Shown piece by piece: positions 43,213 through 52,800 of a stretch of 64,000 bases of DNA. Source of the stretch: Vanrija pseudolonga. Its lineage: Eukaryota > Basidiomycota > Tremellomycetes > Trichosporonales > Trichosporonaceae. The notes beneath the pieces are model-generated. The model was not told the DNA's origin. It searched no databases and saw nothing but the letters and a program-made list of their open reading frames with translations. Each line of letters begins with the position of its first letter. Position 1 is the first letter of the stretch. The position numbers and the translations under genes were made by a program. The DNA lies in the NCBI RefSeq assembly GCF_020906515.1, contig NC_085849.1:3224001-3288000 (forward strand), in the 5' to 3' direction.

Positions 43213-44397
43213 ATGAGCCTCCGCTCTGCACCACCACCTCGACGCTCAAGCCACCAACTCCAGCTCCCCGTCTCATCGTTCAAGCAGCAGCCACCAAGCG
43301 CCCTTCCCGGCTCTCCCCGCTCCAACACGCCAACACGCATCCACTCACCCCGAAGCAAGCACGCCCCTAGTACCATGCCATTGGGTGAAGTCGACGGCAC
43401 TCGCAACGATGGCGCCCCAGCTGGACGCCGACGCGGCCCCCGTAAGCGTGGAGCTCGCGCTTCAGGCAACGGAACTCCGCAAGACGCTGCTGGCTCGGAC
43501 GCACTAGACACTGGCGACGAGGACCACCCCGAGCTGTTTGAGCTCCTCGGTGTCGCCCCCAGCCCGGCGCCGAAGAAGGGCCTCTTAAGGCTCAACAAGG
43601 AACGCATGGATCTCGCGCAAGGCGGCATGGCCACTTCTGCTCCTGTCTCTGGCAGGGAAGACACTGGATCAGAGGCCGAACGGCCCGTGACCCGCTCCCA
43701 GCGGGCTTCGCAGGCGTCACCTCCGGCCAACAACAAAAAGACGCAGAAGAAGAAGCGGGGCGGAAAGGCGGCTGCCGAGGCTGCTGCGACACCCGACTCG
43801 TCTTTTGACGTGACTTCTCTGAGCCAGTCTCTCCCTACCGAGGGCTTCTTTGCCACTGCCAACGGCAAGAAGGCTGACGGCCAGGGCTGGGACATGCCGC
43901 TCGATGCACCGTCCGCCCCTCAGCCGTTGAACTGGCAGCAGCAACTAGGCGCCGAAGACACGCCTTCCAAGCGCTCGACACGTTCTTCAACTGCCGACCA
44001 GCGCCGGCGCGCCAAGGGCAGCACCGCTGTGACGCTCAAGCCCGAGCGACCTACACACGACCGCCGCCAGTCGCTTGACCACCACCCCGCAGCGGCAGCG
44101 ATTGCGTCCATGATGCCGCGCAACCACTCGGCAGCCGCTTTTGACAACTCTCCCTTCCACACTGGCTACAACGTCCACCGGGCTCCCCAGACCCCGGTGC
44201 GGACCGCCGCCAACTCTCGCGCCTCGCCCGTGCCCTCGGGCCTGCCTGGCGTGATCTCACTCCCGATCGTGGGCCAGTTCCCGCGCATCAACCAGGCGAG
44301 TGGCGTCCCTCTCGGCGGACCAAAGTACGCCGGGCCGACGTTCCACAACTCGCCCCACTCGGCCTCGCTGCCGAAGCCGGATCTTGACGATTTTTAA
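43213..44397 (+). CDS. Putative EDC1/PNRC-like mRNA decapping activator
   Basis: An intronless 394-residue protein, basic and disordered (Ser/Pro/Arg/Lys-rich, RGPRKRGAR, KKTQKKKRGGKAA). The key evidence is the extreme C-terminus: GPKYAGPTFHNSPHSASLPK followed by PDLDDF. A YAGxxF...SP.. S.LP.P pattern is the short linear motif by which Edc1/Edc2 and vertebrate PNRC proteins bind and activate Dcp1-Dcp2. A second conserved-looking patch is GFFATANGKKADGQGWDMPL. If right, the protein stimulates mRNA decapping in the cytoplasm or P-bodies. It was assigned from the motif alone, so it remains a hypothesis. Confidence 0.6.
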   Translation: MSLRSAPPPRRSSHQLQLPVSSFKQQPPSALPGSPRSNTPTRIHSPRSKHAPSTMPLGEVDGTRNDGAPAGRRRGPRKRGARASGNGTPQDAAGSDALDTGDEDHPELFELLGVAPSPAPKKGLLRLNKERMDLAQGGMATSAPVSGREDTGSEAERPVTRSQRASQASPPANNKKTQKKKRGGKAAAEAAATPDSSFDVTSLSQSLPTEGFFATANGKKADGQGWDMPLDAPSAPQPLNWQQQLGAEDTPSKRSTRSSTADQRRRAKGSTAVTLKPERPTHDRRQSLDHHPAAAAIASMMPRNHSAAAFDNSPFHTGYNVHRAPQTPVRTAANSRASPVPSGLPGVISLPIVGQFPRINQASGVPLGGPKYAGPTFHNSPHSASLPKPDLDDF

Positions 44398-44856
44398 AAG
44401 ACCGGCCCCGTCGCTCTCGACATCTCGAATCGAACCTGTATCAGTCTTTCCGAAAAATTGTACGATCTTGTTGTTTGTATGGTTTGTATGGTGTTGAGGA
44501 ATCAAGCACTGCAAGAAGAACGAGAAGATCAGCACTGCAACAACCCACCAAGCATTGAGTCGGCCCACAACAACACAGCAACAACAACAACACGACACAA
44601 AGTCACACACAACCAACACAACACACAGCACACTGTCGGTATCATGCTCCCATACCTTGCATTGGCATCGGGCGTGGCGGGGGTGTGGAGGAGGAGTAGA
44701 ATTGTAGACGACGAAAATATATAGCAACCCCGGGTGTCGTCAACCGGCCCTGGCGGAGGTGGCATGCAACAGTGACGCCGAGGGGTGTGGGGTGCGGGGG
44801 TGTAGAGGGGCCGCGTAGTGAGGAGGCTGGTGCAGGAGTCTGAGCGTAACGTCGTG
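44398..44856. other. Convergent intergenic region with CAA-rich 3' UTR
   Basis: 459 bp between stops. 44560-44640 is a CAACAACA/ACACAAC-rich tract on + (probably 3' UTR of the decapping-like gene). There is a TATATAG at about 44717 and nothing else recognisable. Confidence 0.5.
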
Positions 44857-45348
44857 CTATGCCGGGGGCAGCAGTTCGAGACGGTAGAGAGTCACGCGGC
44901 CATGGTGGTCGGACGAGTTCTCAAGGTCGAGTCGGAGGGCGGTGATGGCCGGTGCGTCGGCGGCGTCGGGGTAAGGCAGGCTGGGAAGTCAGCAGTTGTC
45001 AGGCCGCGACGCGACACCCACGAGAGCACCTGCCGCCGGTTCACGTCCTCGGGGTACACCCTCCCGGCGGCCTCGAACCCGTTCTCGCCGTCCCGCCGCA
45101 CGCTGACGAGGATAGAGAGGGCCACAAACCCGCCTTGGAAGGTGAGCGCTATCCGTGCCGGGGTGATCGGGGCCGGGAACCCGAGGACCAGGTGTGCCGG
45201 GCTCGAGGGGGCCGTCCATGCCTCGTCGTCTTCGGCGAGGACGGAGGCGCGGCGCGTGCCCGGTGCTGAGGCGGACGCCCTGCGGTGTCAGCTGGGTCAC
45301 GGAGCCCGCGTACTGGATCTTCGTGCCGCTTGGTATCAGGTCTGCCAT
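44857..45348 (-). CDS. NR2C2AP-like protein (galactose-binding-like fold)
   Basis: Three small exons: start ATG 45348, MADLIPSGTKIQ, then ASVLAEDDEAWTAPSSPAHL.., ARIALTFQGGFVALSILVSV.., VYPEDVNRRQ and finally ENSSDHHGRVTLYRLELLP, ending TAG at 44857-44859. Total about 137 residues. The order (SSVL..D..W, LTFQGGF, YPED, D..GRV..Y.L) is that of human nuclear receptor 2C2-associated protein (TRA16). The fold is a discoidin/F5-8C-like beta sandwich. Its function in fungi is unknown. The second intron had to use donor GTGGGT at codon phase 2 to keep the frame. It shares a 185-bp divergent promoter with the mitoribosomal gene. Confidence 0.75.
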
Positions 45349-45533
45349 GGTATGTATGCAATGTACAACAGCAATGCAATGATCCCCAGCATCATCAACA
45401 TCGACGATCAATGTATCGAGCCGAGTCACGTGCCACTCTCCCACGGTAGCCCCGCCAAAGTCCAACACCCCCGAAACCACCCCGACTTTCTTTTCGGCGG
45501 CGTCGGCAGCCACCACTCATCAACACACACACA

Positions 45534-46684
45534 ATGTCGGTCCGCCCGCTCCTCGCCTCGACGTCCCGCCTCGCGACCGCAGCGACACGCAGGGGCATCA
45601 TCTCCCCTTCTGCTGCCGCCGCGGCTCCTTCCTCGTCGTCCTCCAAGGGCGCCGCTGGCGGGGTCGACGCGCGCATCTTCTCCGGCATCGACGGGTTCCT
45701 CGGCGCCAAGGAGGTGCAGCGGCTCGACGAGTGGCAGGGCGGTCTTTGGGGGAGGTTACAGGAGGAGGTTCGGTGTGAGTTGCGCAGTGCCGCGAGCGGA
45801 GCGAGCGGGGCGGCGGCGGACGCTCTACCGCGCCGGCTAAGGCTCGCTCGCTGGCTCGCTCAAGTCTACAACCCCGCACAATGCTAACACCCTCCCTCCA
45901 GCCAACCCCCGCCTCGCGCCCATCCGCCTCAAGTGGGACAACGACCGCTTCGACGTCGCCGAGCTGCTTGCGTTCTCTGCGCGCGAGCCGAGCCTGAGCC
46001 TTGCGTTCAACTATGCCAGTCTGTTGGTTAACAACTCGTACTTTTTGGAGGGTCTGGTGAGTGCCGAGCGAGCAGCACACGAGCGGAGCGAGTGTGCGAG
46101 GAGCAAGGGGTGTAGGAGACAACGGTCGCCGCGCACTCCGCGCTCCGCTACCCGTGGCGCCCCCGTCGCAGCGCTGACGCGCTGCTCCCTAGAACCCCGA
46201 CACCCCCAAGCCCGTCCCGGCGCAGTTCGCGCCGCTCGAGGACCGCGTGGCGTCGTACGCGAGCGGCATCATCGGCTCGGGCTGGCTGTGGCTCGTCAAG
46301 GCCGGCGAGGAGATTGGCGACTTTGACGTCGTGCCGACGTTTGCGGCCGGCAGTCTGCTCGTCACGGCGCGCGCCCAGCGCGGACGGGACGGCGCGCTGC
46401 CGCTGTTCGGCACGCCGGCGACCTCTGGCGCCGAGGCCGAGGCGGCTGCGCCCGCGGCTGAGGCTTCGCCCGCCGCTGCCGCTGACGCTCCCGCGGCGCC
46501 GCGCTACGCGCGCAAGAAGGCCACGGCCGAGGTCACGCCGCTTGCCGTCCTCAACCTCTTCGAGCTGGCGTACCTTGGCGACAAGTACGGCGTGTTCGCC
46601 CGCGAGCAGTACGCGCGCGACTGGTTCAAGAGCCTCGACTGGGACAAGGTGGCCAAGCGCAACGGCCAGTTTGGTGCGTTTTAA
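45534..46684 (+). CDS. Mitochondrial small ribosomal subunit protein mS42/mS43 (SOD-like fold)
   Basis: Three exons with introns 45775-45901 and 46057-46192. The N-terminus MSVRPLLASTSRLATAATRR is a mitochondrial presequence. The body resembles a degenerate Fe/Mn superoxide dismutase: an N-terminal helical pair (FNYASLLVNNSYFLEGL, where catalytic SOD has its first His ligand), then SGIIGSGWLWLVKAG and, at the end, LFELAYLGDKYGVFAREQY and DWFKSLDW. Loss of the metal ligands is expected for mS42/mS43 (yeast Rsm26/Mrp1), which form a SOD-like heterodimer on the mitoribosome. An Ala-rich insert (about 46415-46500) interrupts the C-terminal domain. Both introns are longer than usual and self-complementary. 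Confidence 0.76.
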
Positions 46685-46866
46685 GCAGTAGCAGTAGAGA
46701 CAGACATGCATTGCATCGGGGTGTGGGGGTGTGGGCGGGTGTGGCAGGCTGGGTGTGGCGTGTGGCGGGATGGCCGAGTCGTCAGTTGGCAGAAACCGTG
46801 CACGCCGCTATGACAAGAGTGCATATGCTAGATTGACGGAACTCTCTCCGCTCAACACCACGCCCG

Positions 46867-49212
46867 CTACAACGACCGCAGCTGTACCGCCTCGATAAAC
46901 TGCAGCAGATCGCCTTTGTGCACCTCGACAAAGCTCTGGTCAAACATGTCCTGCCGCGAGCCGATGCCGCTCTCCTGCGACGCCGAGGTGAAGGCGAGGG
47001 AGAACTTGCTAGGGGCGTGTTAGCGTTTCCTACCACAGCTTCGCTTCGCGCAGCCTGGGCCACCTACTTCTTCCGCACGCTGTCAAACTCTGGCGCGCCG
47101 GTGAACCCAATGACCGAGTAGATGTCCTTCTCCTCATTCAAGCACGCAAGCACAAACGGCAGTGACTTGGGGTGCTTTCCGTGGTGGCTTTCGCCCTCGG
47201 ACCACTTGTCGCGCGTCGCGTCGACGAGCCACACTGCCAGACGCGACAGCAGCGCCGGGTGCGAGAAGAGGCGCAGGTCCGGCCCCTCGCTCACTGCCGC
47301 GAAGCGGAACGTGCGGAGCTTCTTGATCGACGCCTTGTCGAGGATCGCTGAGCCCTGGCGCACGATCGCGTGGTGCAGCGTCTTGGCGAGGGGAAGAGCA
47401 TGTCGTAGCTCCTTGATACTGCTGGTCAGTTGCACGCCCACCGCCCACACGTACTCGTCACACGCATCGTATGCCGTCCAAAAGTTGGCAACATGCCACT
47501 GCTGCTCCTTCTTCGGGTCGTCTCCCTCGGGCGTGTCCCCTCTTGACGCTGGTGTCGACTCGTCGCCGTTCACCCCACTGTTGCCAATCGGTCGCCACAC
47601 TTTCAGCCCTCCGAACCACTCGCCGCCACCGGCTCCGCCTTCCACCTCGGTCTCCAGGCGGATGCCGTGGGCCGCTTCCAGAAGAGCTTGCAGCGCCTCG
47701 ACTGCGTCCGCCGCAGACATGGCAGCTAAGAAGAAGCCGTATGACCGCACAAAGGATGGGTAGACGAGTTCGACCAGGCCGTACTCTGGTGCAATAGCCT
47801 CCAGCTTGTTCGGCAGATCCCGCTTGAGCGCCATGTCCATGTGGAGGTACGACTGCTGGGCTTGTTGTAGAGGAAAGCTGGAGTTGGGTTAGCCACTTCT
47901 ACAGCTCCGCACCCACCCCATCTTGGCCAGCAGACCCCTCAGTCGCTTCTTTCCCTGCTCCTTCCAGATACCCAACCTCCCTGCAACGTAGCCAGAGTGC
48001 AGCATCGAGTCGAACAAGTTCCAGTGGCGGAACAAGACGAAGCGAAACTCTTCACTGCTGCTGATGCGCCGGTCGTCTGGGTTGGGCACCTTGGCCGCCT
48101 CGGGGTTGAGGCGCGCCACTTCGTCCGACAGCACCTCCTGGTAGATGTCGTACTGGTCGCGGTCTATCTGGGCAGAGGCGTACTGGCATGTGACTGCAAT
48201 GATCGCCCACCACAACAGGTCATTATCCGCTCGCTCCAGCATTGTGGCCAGGAGATACACCACCTGTGCCGAGCTCATGCCAAAGTGGGTTCCTGCGCTG
48301 TAGTAGTTTTCGATACGCCGTGCGTGGGCCTCGCGGGCTGCTGGGGCCATACCCTGGAGGTGTCAGCTTGCCATGAGGGTTTGCAGAGCAGCTTACCCCA
48401 CGTCTCCTCTTCTTCTTCGGTCGCGATGACCCCTGCCGACCCCGTTTCCGGCCCTCGCCTTCCTCAGTCTCGCTCTCCTCGCCCTCCTCCTCGTCATCGG
48501 CTTCTTCCTCATCCTCGTCATCCTCATCGTCGTCCTCATCCTCCTCGTCGTCACTATCTGCCACATCGTTGTACTAGAGACATCAGCATGAATCAAGCCA
48601 CTGTCCACTCACCTGCAGGGCCTCCCAACTCTTCTTCACCTCGTCGAGCTTGGACTCGTCGCCGTCGCCCCAGATCCAAATCTGGTTGGCCTCGACGCCA
48701 TCCTCGTCCACATTGTCCACGTCGAACAAGCTCTCCAGCGCCCATGGGCGGTGCGAGTCGATGACGTGAAGGTGAACGCCCGCAGGCAGGTCAAAGAAGG
48801 ATTCCAAGTTGGGCAGCACAGCGCCAATCGACAGGAGAATCAGAGTGTGCAGCTGTGCCTCGTCAGTAATTGCAGCGTGCGTCTGTGCACTGCCTACCTC
48901 TTCCGACTCGAGCGCCTCTGCCGTCTTGTCCTCGAGCTCGGCATAGCCTCCGATAGGAATGATGCGGTACGGAATGTCGTCTTGCCGGAACAAGGACACG
49001 AGAATCCTCGAAGCTAACAACCCGTCCTGATGTCATCAGCAGTGTCCTTGGGGCCGTGAAGCACGTACCACGTCAACGCCGACAAAGACGACGACTGAGC
49101 CCGAGCCTGATCCGCCTCTCCTGCGGACGCGTGACACAATCGAGCTGTACGCATCCGTGTACGTCAGCTCGAAGGGGCGGAGATCGGGCCCCGGGGGTTG
49201 GAGGAGGGGCAT
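46867..49212 (-). CDS. CDC45: CDC45 replication initiation factor (CMG helicase)
   Basis: Start ATG 49212: MPLLQPPGPDLRPFELTYTD.., then VVVFVGVDVDGLLASRIL, VIDSHRPWALESLFD and WGDGDE, the DHH-family core of Cdc45. A highly acidic segment (about 48430-48560) followed by PKKKRRRG supplies a nuclear signal. Later blocks, FGMSSAQVVYLLATMLERAD, LFDSMLHSGYVAGRLGIW, MALKRDLPNKL, VYPSFVRSYGFFLAAMSAAD and GFTGAPEFDSVRKK, are the usual Cdc45 signatures, ending in FIEAVQLRSL. Cdc45 joins MCM2-7 and GINS as the replicative helicase. About six introns. An ACGCGT hexamer lies 266 bp upstream. Confidence 0.93.
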
Positions 49213-49876
49213 GGGACGGGGATGTTGGTGTGTGGAGGGAGGATGGAAGCTGGGCCAGCGCCCGGCTGTCTTGGCGAAGAGGCAGTGCTATGCGTGTGGG
49301 AATGAGGCGCGTTCGGAGACCTAGTTATGCTGATGCGGTGATGATGTTGTGGTGAACGAAAGTGTTGTCTAATGCGTTGACTTTGGTAGCTCGCCCTCCA
49401 CTTGTCGTTGTCGCGACGCGCTCTGGGCAGTCAACATTGTGTGGTCTGTGCGTGTTTTGCATACGTAAAGAAGTTGAACGCGTCTGGGTGGCTGCCACGT
49501 GGTATTGTCTTATGTAACAGCAATTAACAGTGCCCCTGGTTGCAGGGTGGGAACCGGAGGGCAGCATGCTGCGCCGGGCATCAAAGGGAAGCGAAGGTGA
49601 GCGACGTCAGGGGGGGCCAGCCGTGGTTGTCGACGACATACCCCCTCTGTCGTCTAGAGCCCCTTTCAAACGTCGAGCGTTCCAGGGCACATTGAGTCGT
49701 CTGCAAGCCGGTTTGCCGTAAACGTCACGCCAAGAAACCCAGGCAAGTCGCAGTCAGTTCGCAGTATCCAGCCCAGCCAGCCCTGCCCCTCTCGGCCCAA
49801 CGAGCGTCGCCAGCCCAGCCAGCCCACACACCGGCCTGCGTGCCCAAAACAGATCGAGCCCTCCTCTGCCGACACT
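49213..49876. promoter_or_regulatory. Divergent promoter region (CDC45 / phospholipase D)
   Basis: 664 bp between divergent starts. An ACGCGT hexamer at 49478-49483 matches the MluI cell-cycle box used for G1/S genes such as CDC45 in yeasts. The PLD side from about 49740 is a C/A-rich leader (CCCAGCCAGCC repeats). No coding or RNA gene is seen. Confidence 0.5.
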
Positions 49877-52800
49877 ATGACGCCGTCGCCCTTGTTCACC
49901 AGTCTCAGAGACATTTCCCGCGCAGCAACTCGGGTAATCGACACGGCAGCAGACAAGGCAGCAGACTCGATCATTGACTGGCACGCCGAAGTCAAAACGA
50001 CGATTGACCGTTCCACTTCATCTCTGTCGTTAGCTCAACAACAAGCTCAGCAACAGTGGGCATCCTCCCAGTTCAACCCCTTTGTACCACCTCTACAACG
50101 ACCTACTCAAACCTCGTCAACCATGAGCAGCAGCGACCAGGCATCTGTCAACACGAGCGGTACGGGCGAGAGCAAGAAGGAGTCGATCTTTCGCAAGCTG
50201 CGCGAGAATGTCGACCACGTCCAGTCTGGCATCTCACGCCTCGGTGTTTCCGTCGCGACCACTTGGAACCCAAACCACCGCCACGACGAGGAGTGGGAGA
50301 AGGAGATTGACGCAAAGCTCGAGGCCACCCGCGACAGCCACCGCTTCAGGTCCTTTGCACCCGACCGTCCTGGCAACCTCGTCAAGTGGCACATTGATGG
50401 TCATGGTACGTTGTTGTTGCTGCTGCGGAATGCCCGGCGGGCTGGGTCGTTGCTGATCGTGTGAACCACGCAGACTATTTCTGGGCGCTGTCAGAGATCA
50501 TTGATTCAGCGACAGAGGTGAGTGGGGCACCACCGCCAGTGGCTTCGATGGCTTCTGTGCATTCCGCTGACGCCTGCACAGAGCATCATGATTCTCGACT
50601 GGTGGCTCACTCCTGAGCTCTACGTGGGTACACTGGGTCATCGTCGGTGCTAACAGCCTGCACAGCTCCGCCGCCCTGCTGCCTACTTCCCCGAGTGGCG
50701 CCTCGACCGCCTTCTCAAGCGCAAGGCTGAGCAGGGCGTCAAGGTGTTCGTGCAGGTGTACAAGGAGGTGGGTACTCCTAGCTGCGCGACGCTGACCCAC
50801 CAGGTGACCGCATCCATGTCCCTTGGATCCAAGCACACAAAGGTGCGTCACAACGCCCTGGGATGGGCACGGCTGACAGACACAGCACGCCCTCGAGGAC
50901 CTGCATCCAAACATTGCAGTCATGCGCCACCCTGACCACTCTGGCGGTGAGATTAGGGCGCCACGAACCATACTAGAAGGAGTGCTGACTTGGCGTCACA
51001 GGCGAACTCGTGTACTACTTCTCGCACCACGAGAAGCTGTGCATCGTCGACAACAAGGTGGCGGCTATGGGTGGTCTGGACGCGTGCTTTGGACGCTGGG
51101 ACACGCCCAACCACCCGCTCGCCGACGTCCACCCCGCCAAGTTCGAGGACGCCCTCTTCCCTGGCCAAGGTCCGTGCCCTCTGCGCGCCACACTCGCAGC
51201 TAACAGTCCAGACTACAACAACTCGCGCATCATGGACTTCCAGACCGTGGACAAGTACACGTCCAACGCCCTCGCCATTCAGGAGGCTGGCCGTATGCGT
51301 GAGTCACGCACGGACCTTGCCTTGGCCTTGGCTAACCCCTGCTAGCGTGGCACGACACATCATTGACCTTCATCGGTCCTTGTGTCGTCGACCTCGTGCA
51401 GCACTTCTGCGAGCGCTGGAACTTTGTCAAGGACCTCAAGTATGTGGCATGGGTGGTAGCGAGCTGACAGTGCAGGTACAAGCATGACCACCGCATGGAG
51501 TGGCTTGCCCTTCCTCAGCGTGAGTCTTAGTGGTGCGACCACAGAGGGCCCTGCTAACATCCTTAGCTTGGGAAAGCGTGTACGCTAAGAGGCAGGCTGA
51601 GATGATGGAGAAAGACTCGCAGCTCCGCGATGACCACCCGCACCTCCACAAATGGAAGGAGGTGAGTGGCGATGCCATGCAGTTGACTGACAACCTCAGC
51701 TCGGTCGTCAGTTCGCGCACCCCTACCACTGGCCGCCGTCAGATCTTCCCCGCGCGTCGGAGCCCGTTCCAGAGGGCACCTGCCGTGTGCAGGTGCTTCG
51801 TTCGGCGGCTGATTGGAGCCACGGTATTTTGACCGAGGACAGCATTCAAGGTGCGTGTGGCGAGACTTGCCTCCCTTCGGCGCTGACACTGCACAGAGGC
51901 GTACATTAGCTTGATTCGCGAGGCCAACCACTGTATCTATATTGAGAACCAATTCTGTGAGTGCACGAAAGATCCCAGTGGCCAGTGCTAACATTGTCCA
52001 GTGTAAGACGACCATCATCGCAATTATGGCAATCTAACGATATCAGCATTACTACCACTCGGGTCGGAAACCCTGTAAAGAATCTTATCGGTGGGTAGCG
52101 GCAAGACGGTCTGTCTGTCTCATGGCTAACAATCCCCAGGTGCTGCGCTTGTTGAGCGTATCCTGTCTGCTGCCAAGGATGGCCGCAAGTTCAAGATCTA
52201 TGTTCTTATCCCAGAGGTCCCGTAAGTTGCTCCCTCCGTCTTCCCTGCGCTGCTAACATGCCCTAGTGCTTTCGTATGTCTACTGAGGCCCTCTCATGTC
52301 TAACCCTGCAGCCCGGCAACATCCAGACCAACTCGGGCCTCAAGGCTATCATGGAGGCCCAGGTGAGGCTGAAGCCCTAGGTCCCACTGACCCCATTCAG
52401 TACCGCTCCATCAACCGTGGCGGTCAATCGATCCTTGAGCGCGTCAAGGAAGAGGGCGTCAACCCGTAGGTCTGTAGTCTGGGGACGTTGCTGACCTGCC
52501 AGGGACGACTACATCTCTTTCTGGAATCTGCGTAGCTACGATCGTATCAACGCCCCCAAGGAGACCATCAGAGAGATGGAGGAGAAGGTGAGGGAGTGAC
52601 ATGAAGGGCACTGCTGACAACAGTCTGGTGTCGAGTTCCACGAGGCCCAGGTTGCTCTCTCGCGCGTCTATGTCGGCGACCCGGGAGAGAAGGCCGACGA
52701 CGACGCGGTGGTGTACATTGAGAAGACGCACGACCAGCTCACCAAGGGGGACAACACCAACAAAAAGGGCAAGAGTGCCCAAGATGTTGTCAAGCTTCCT

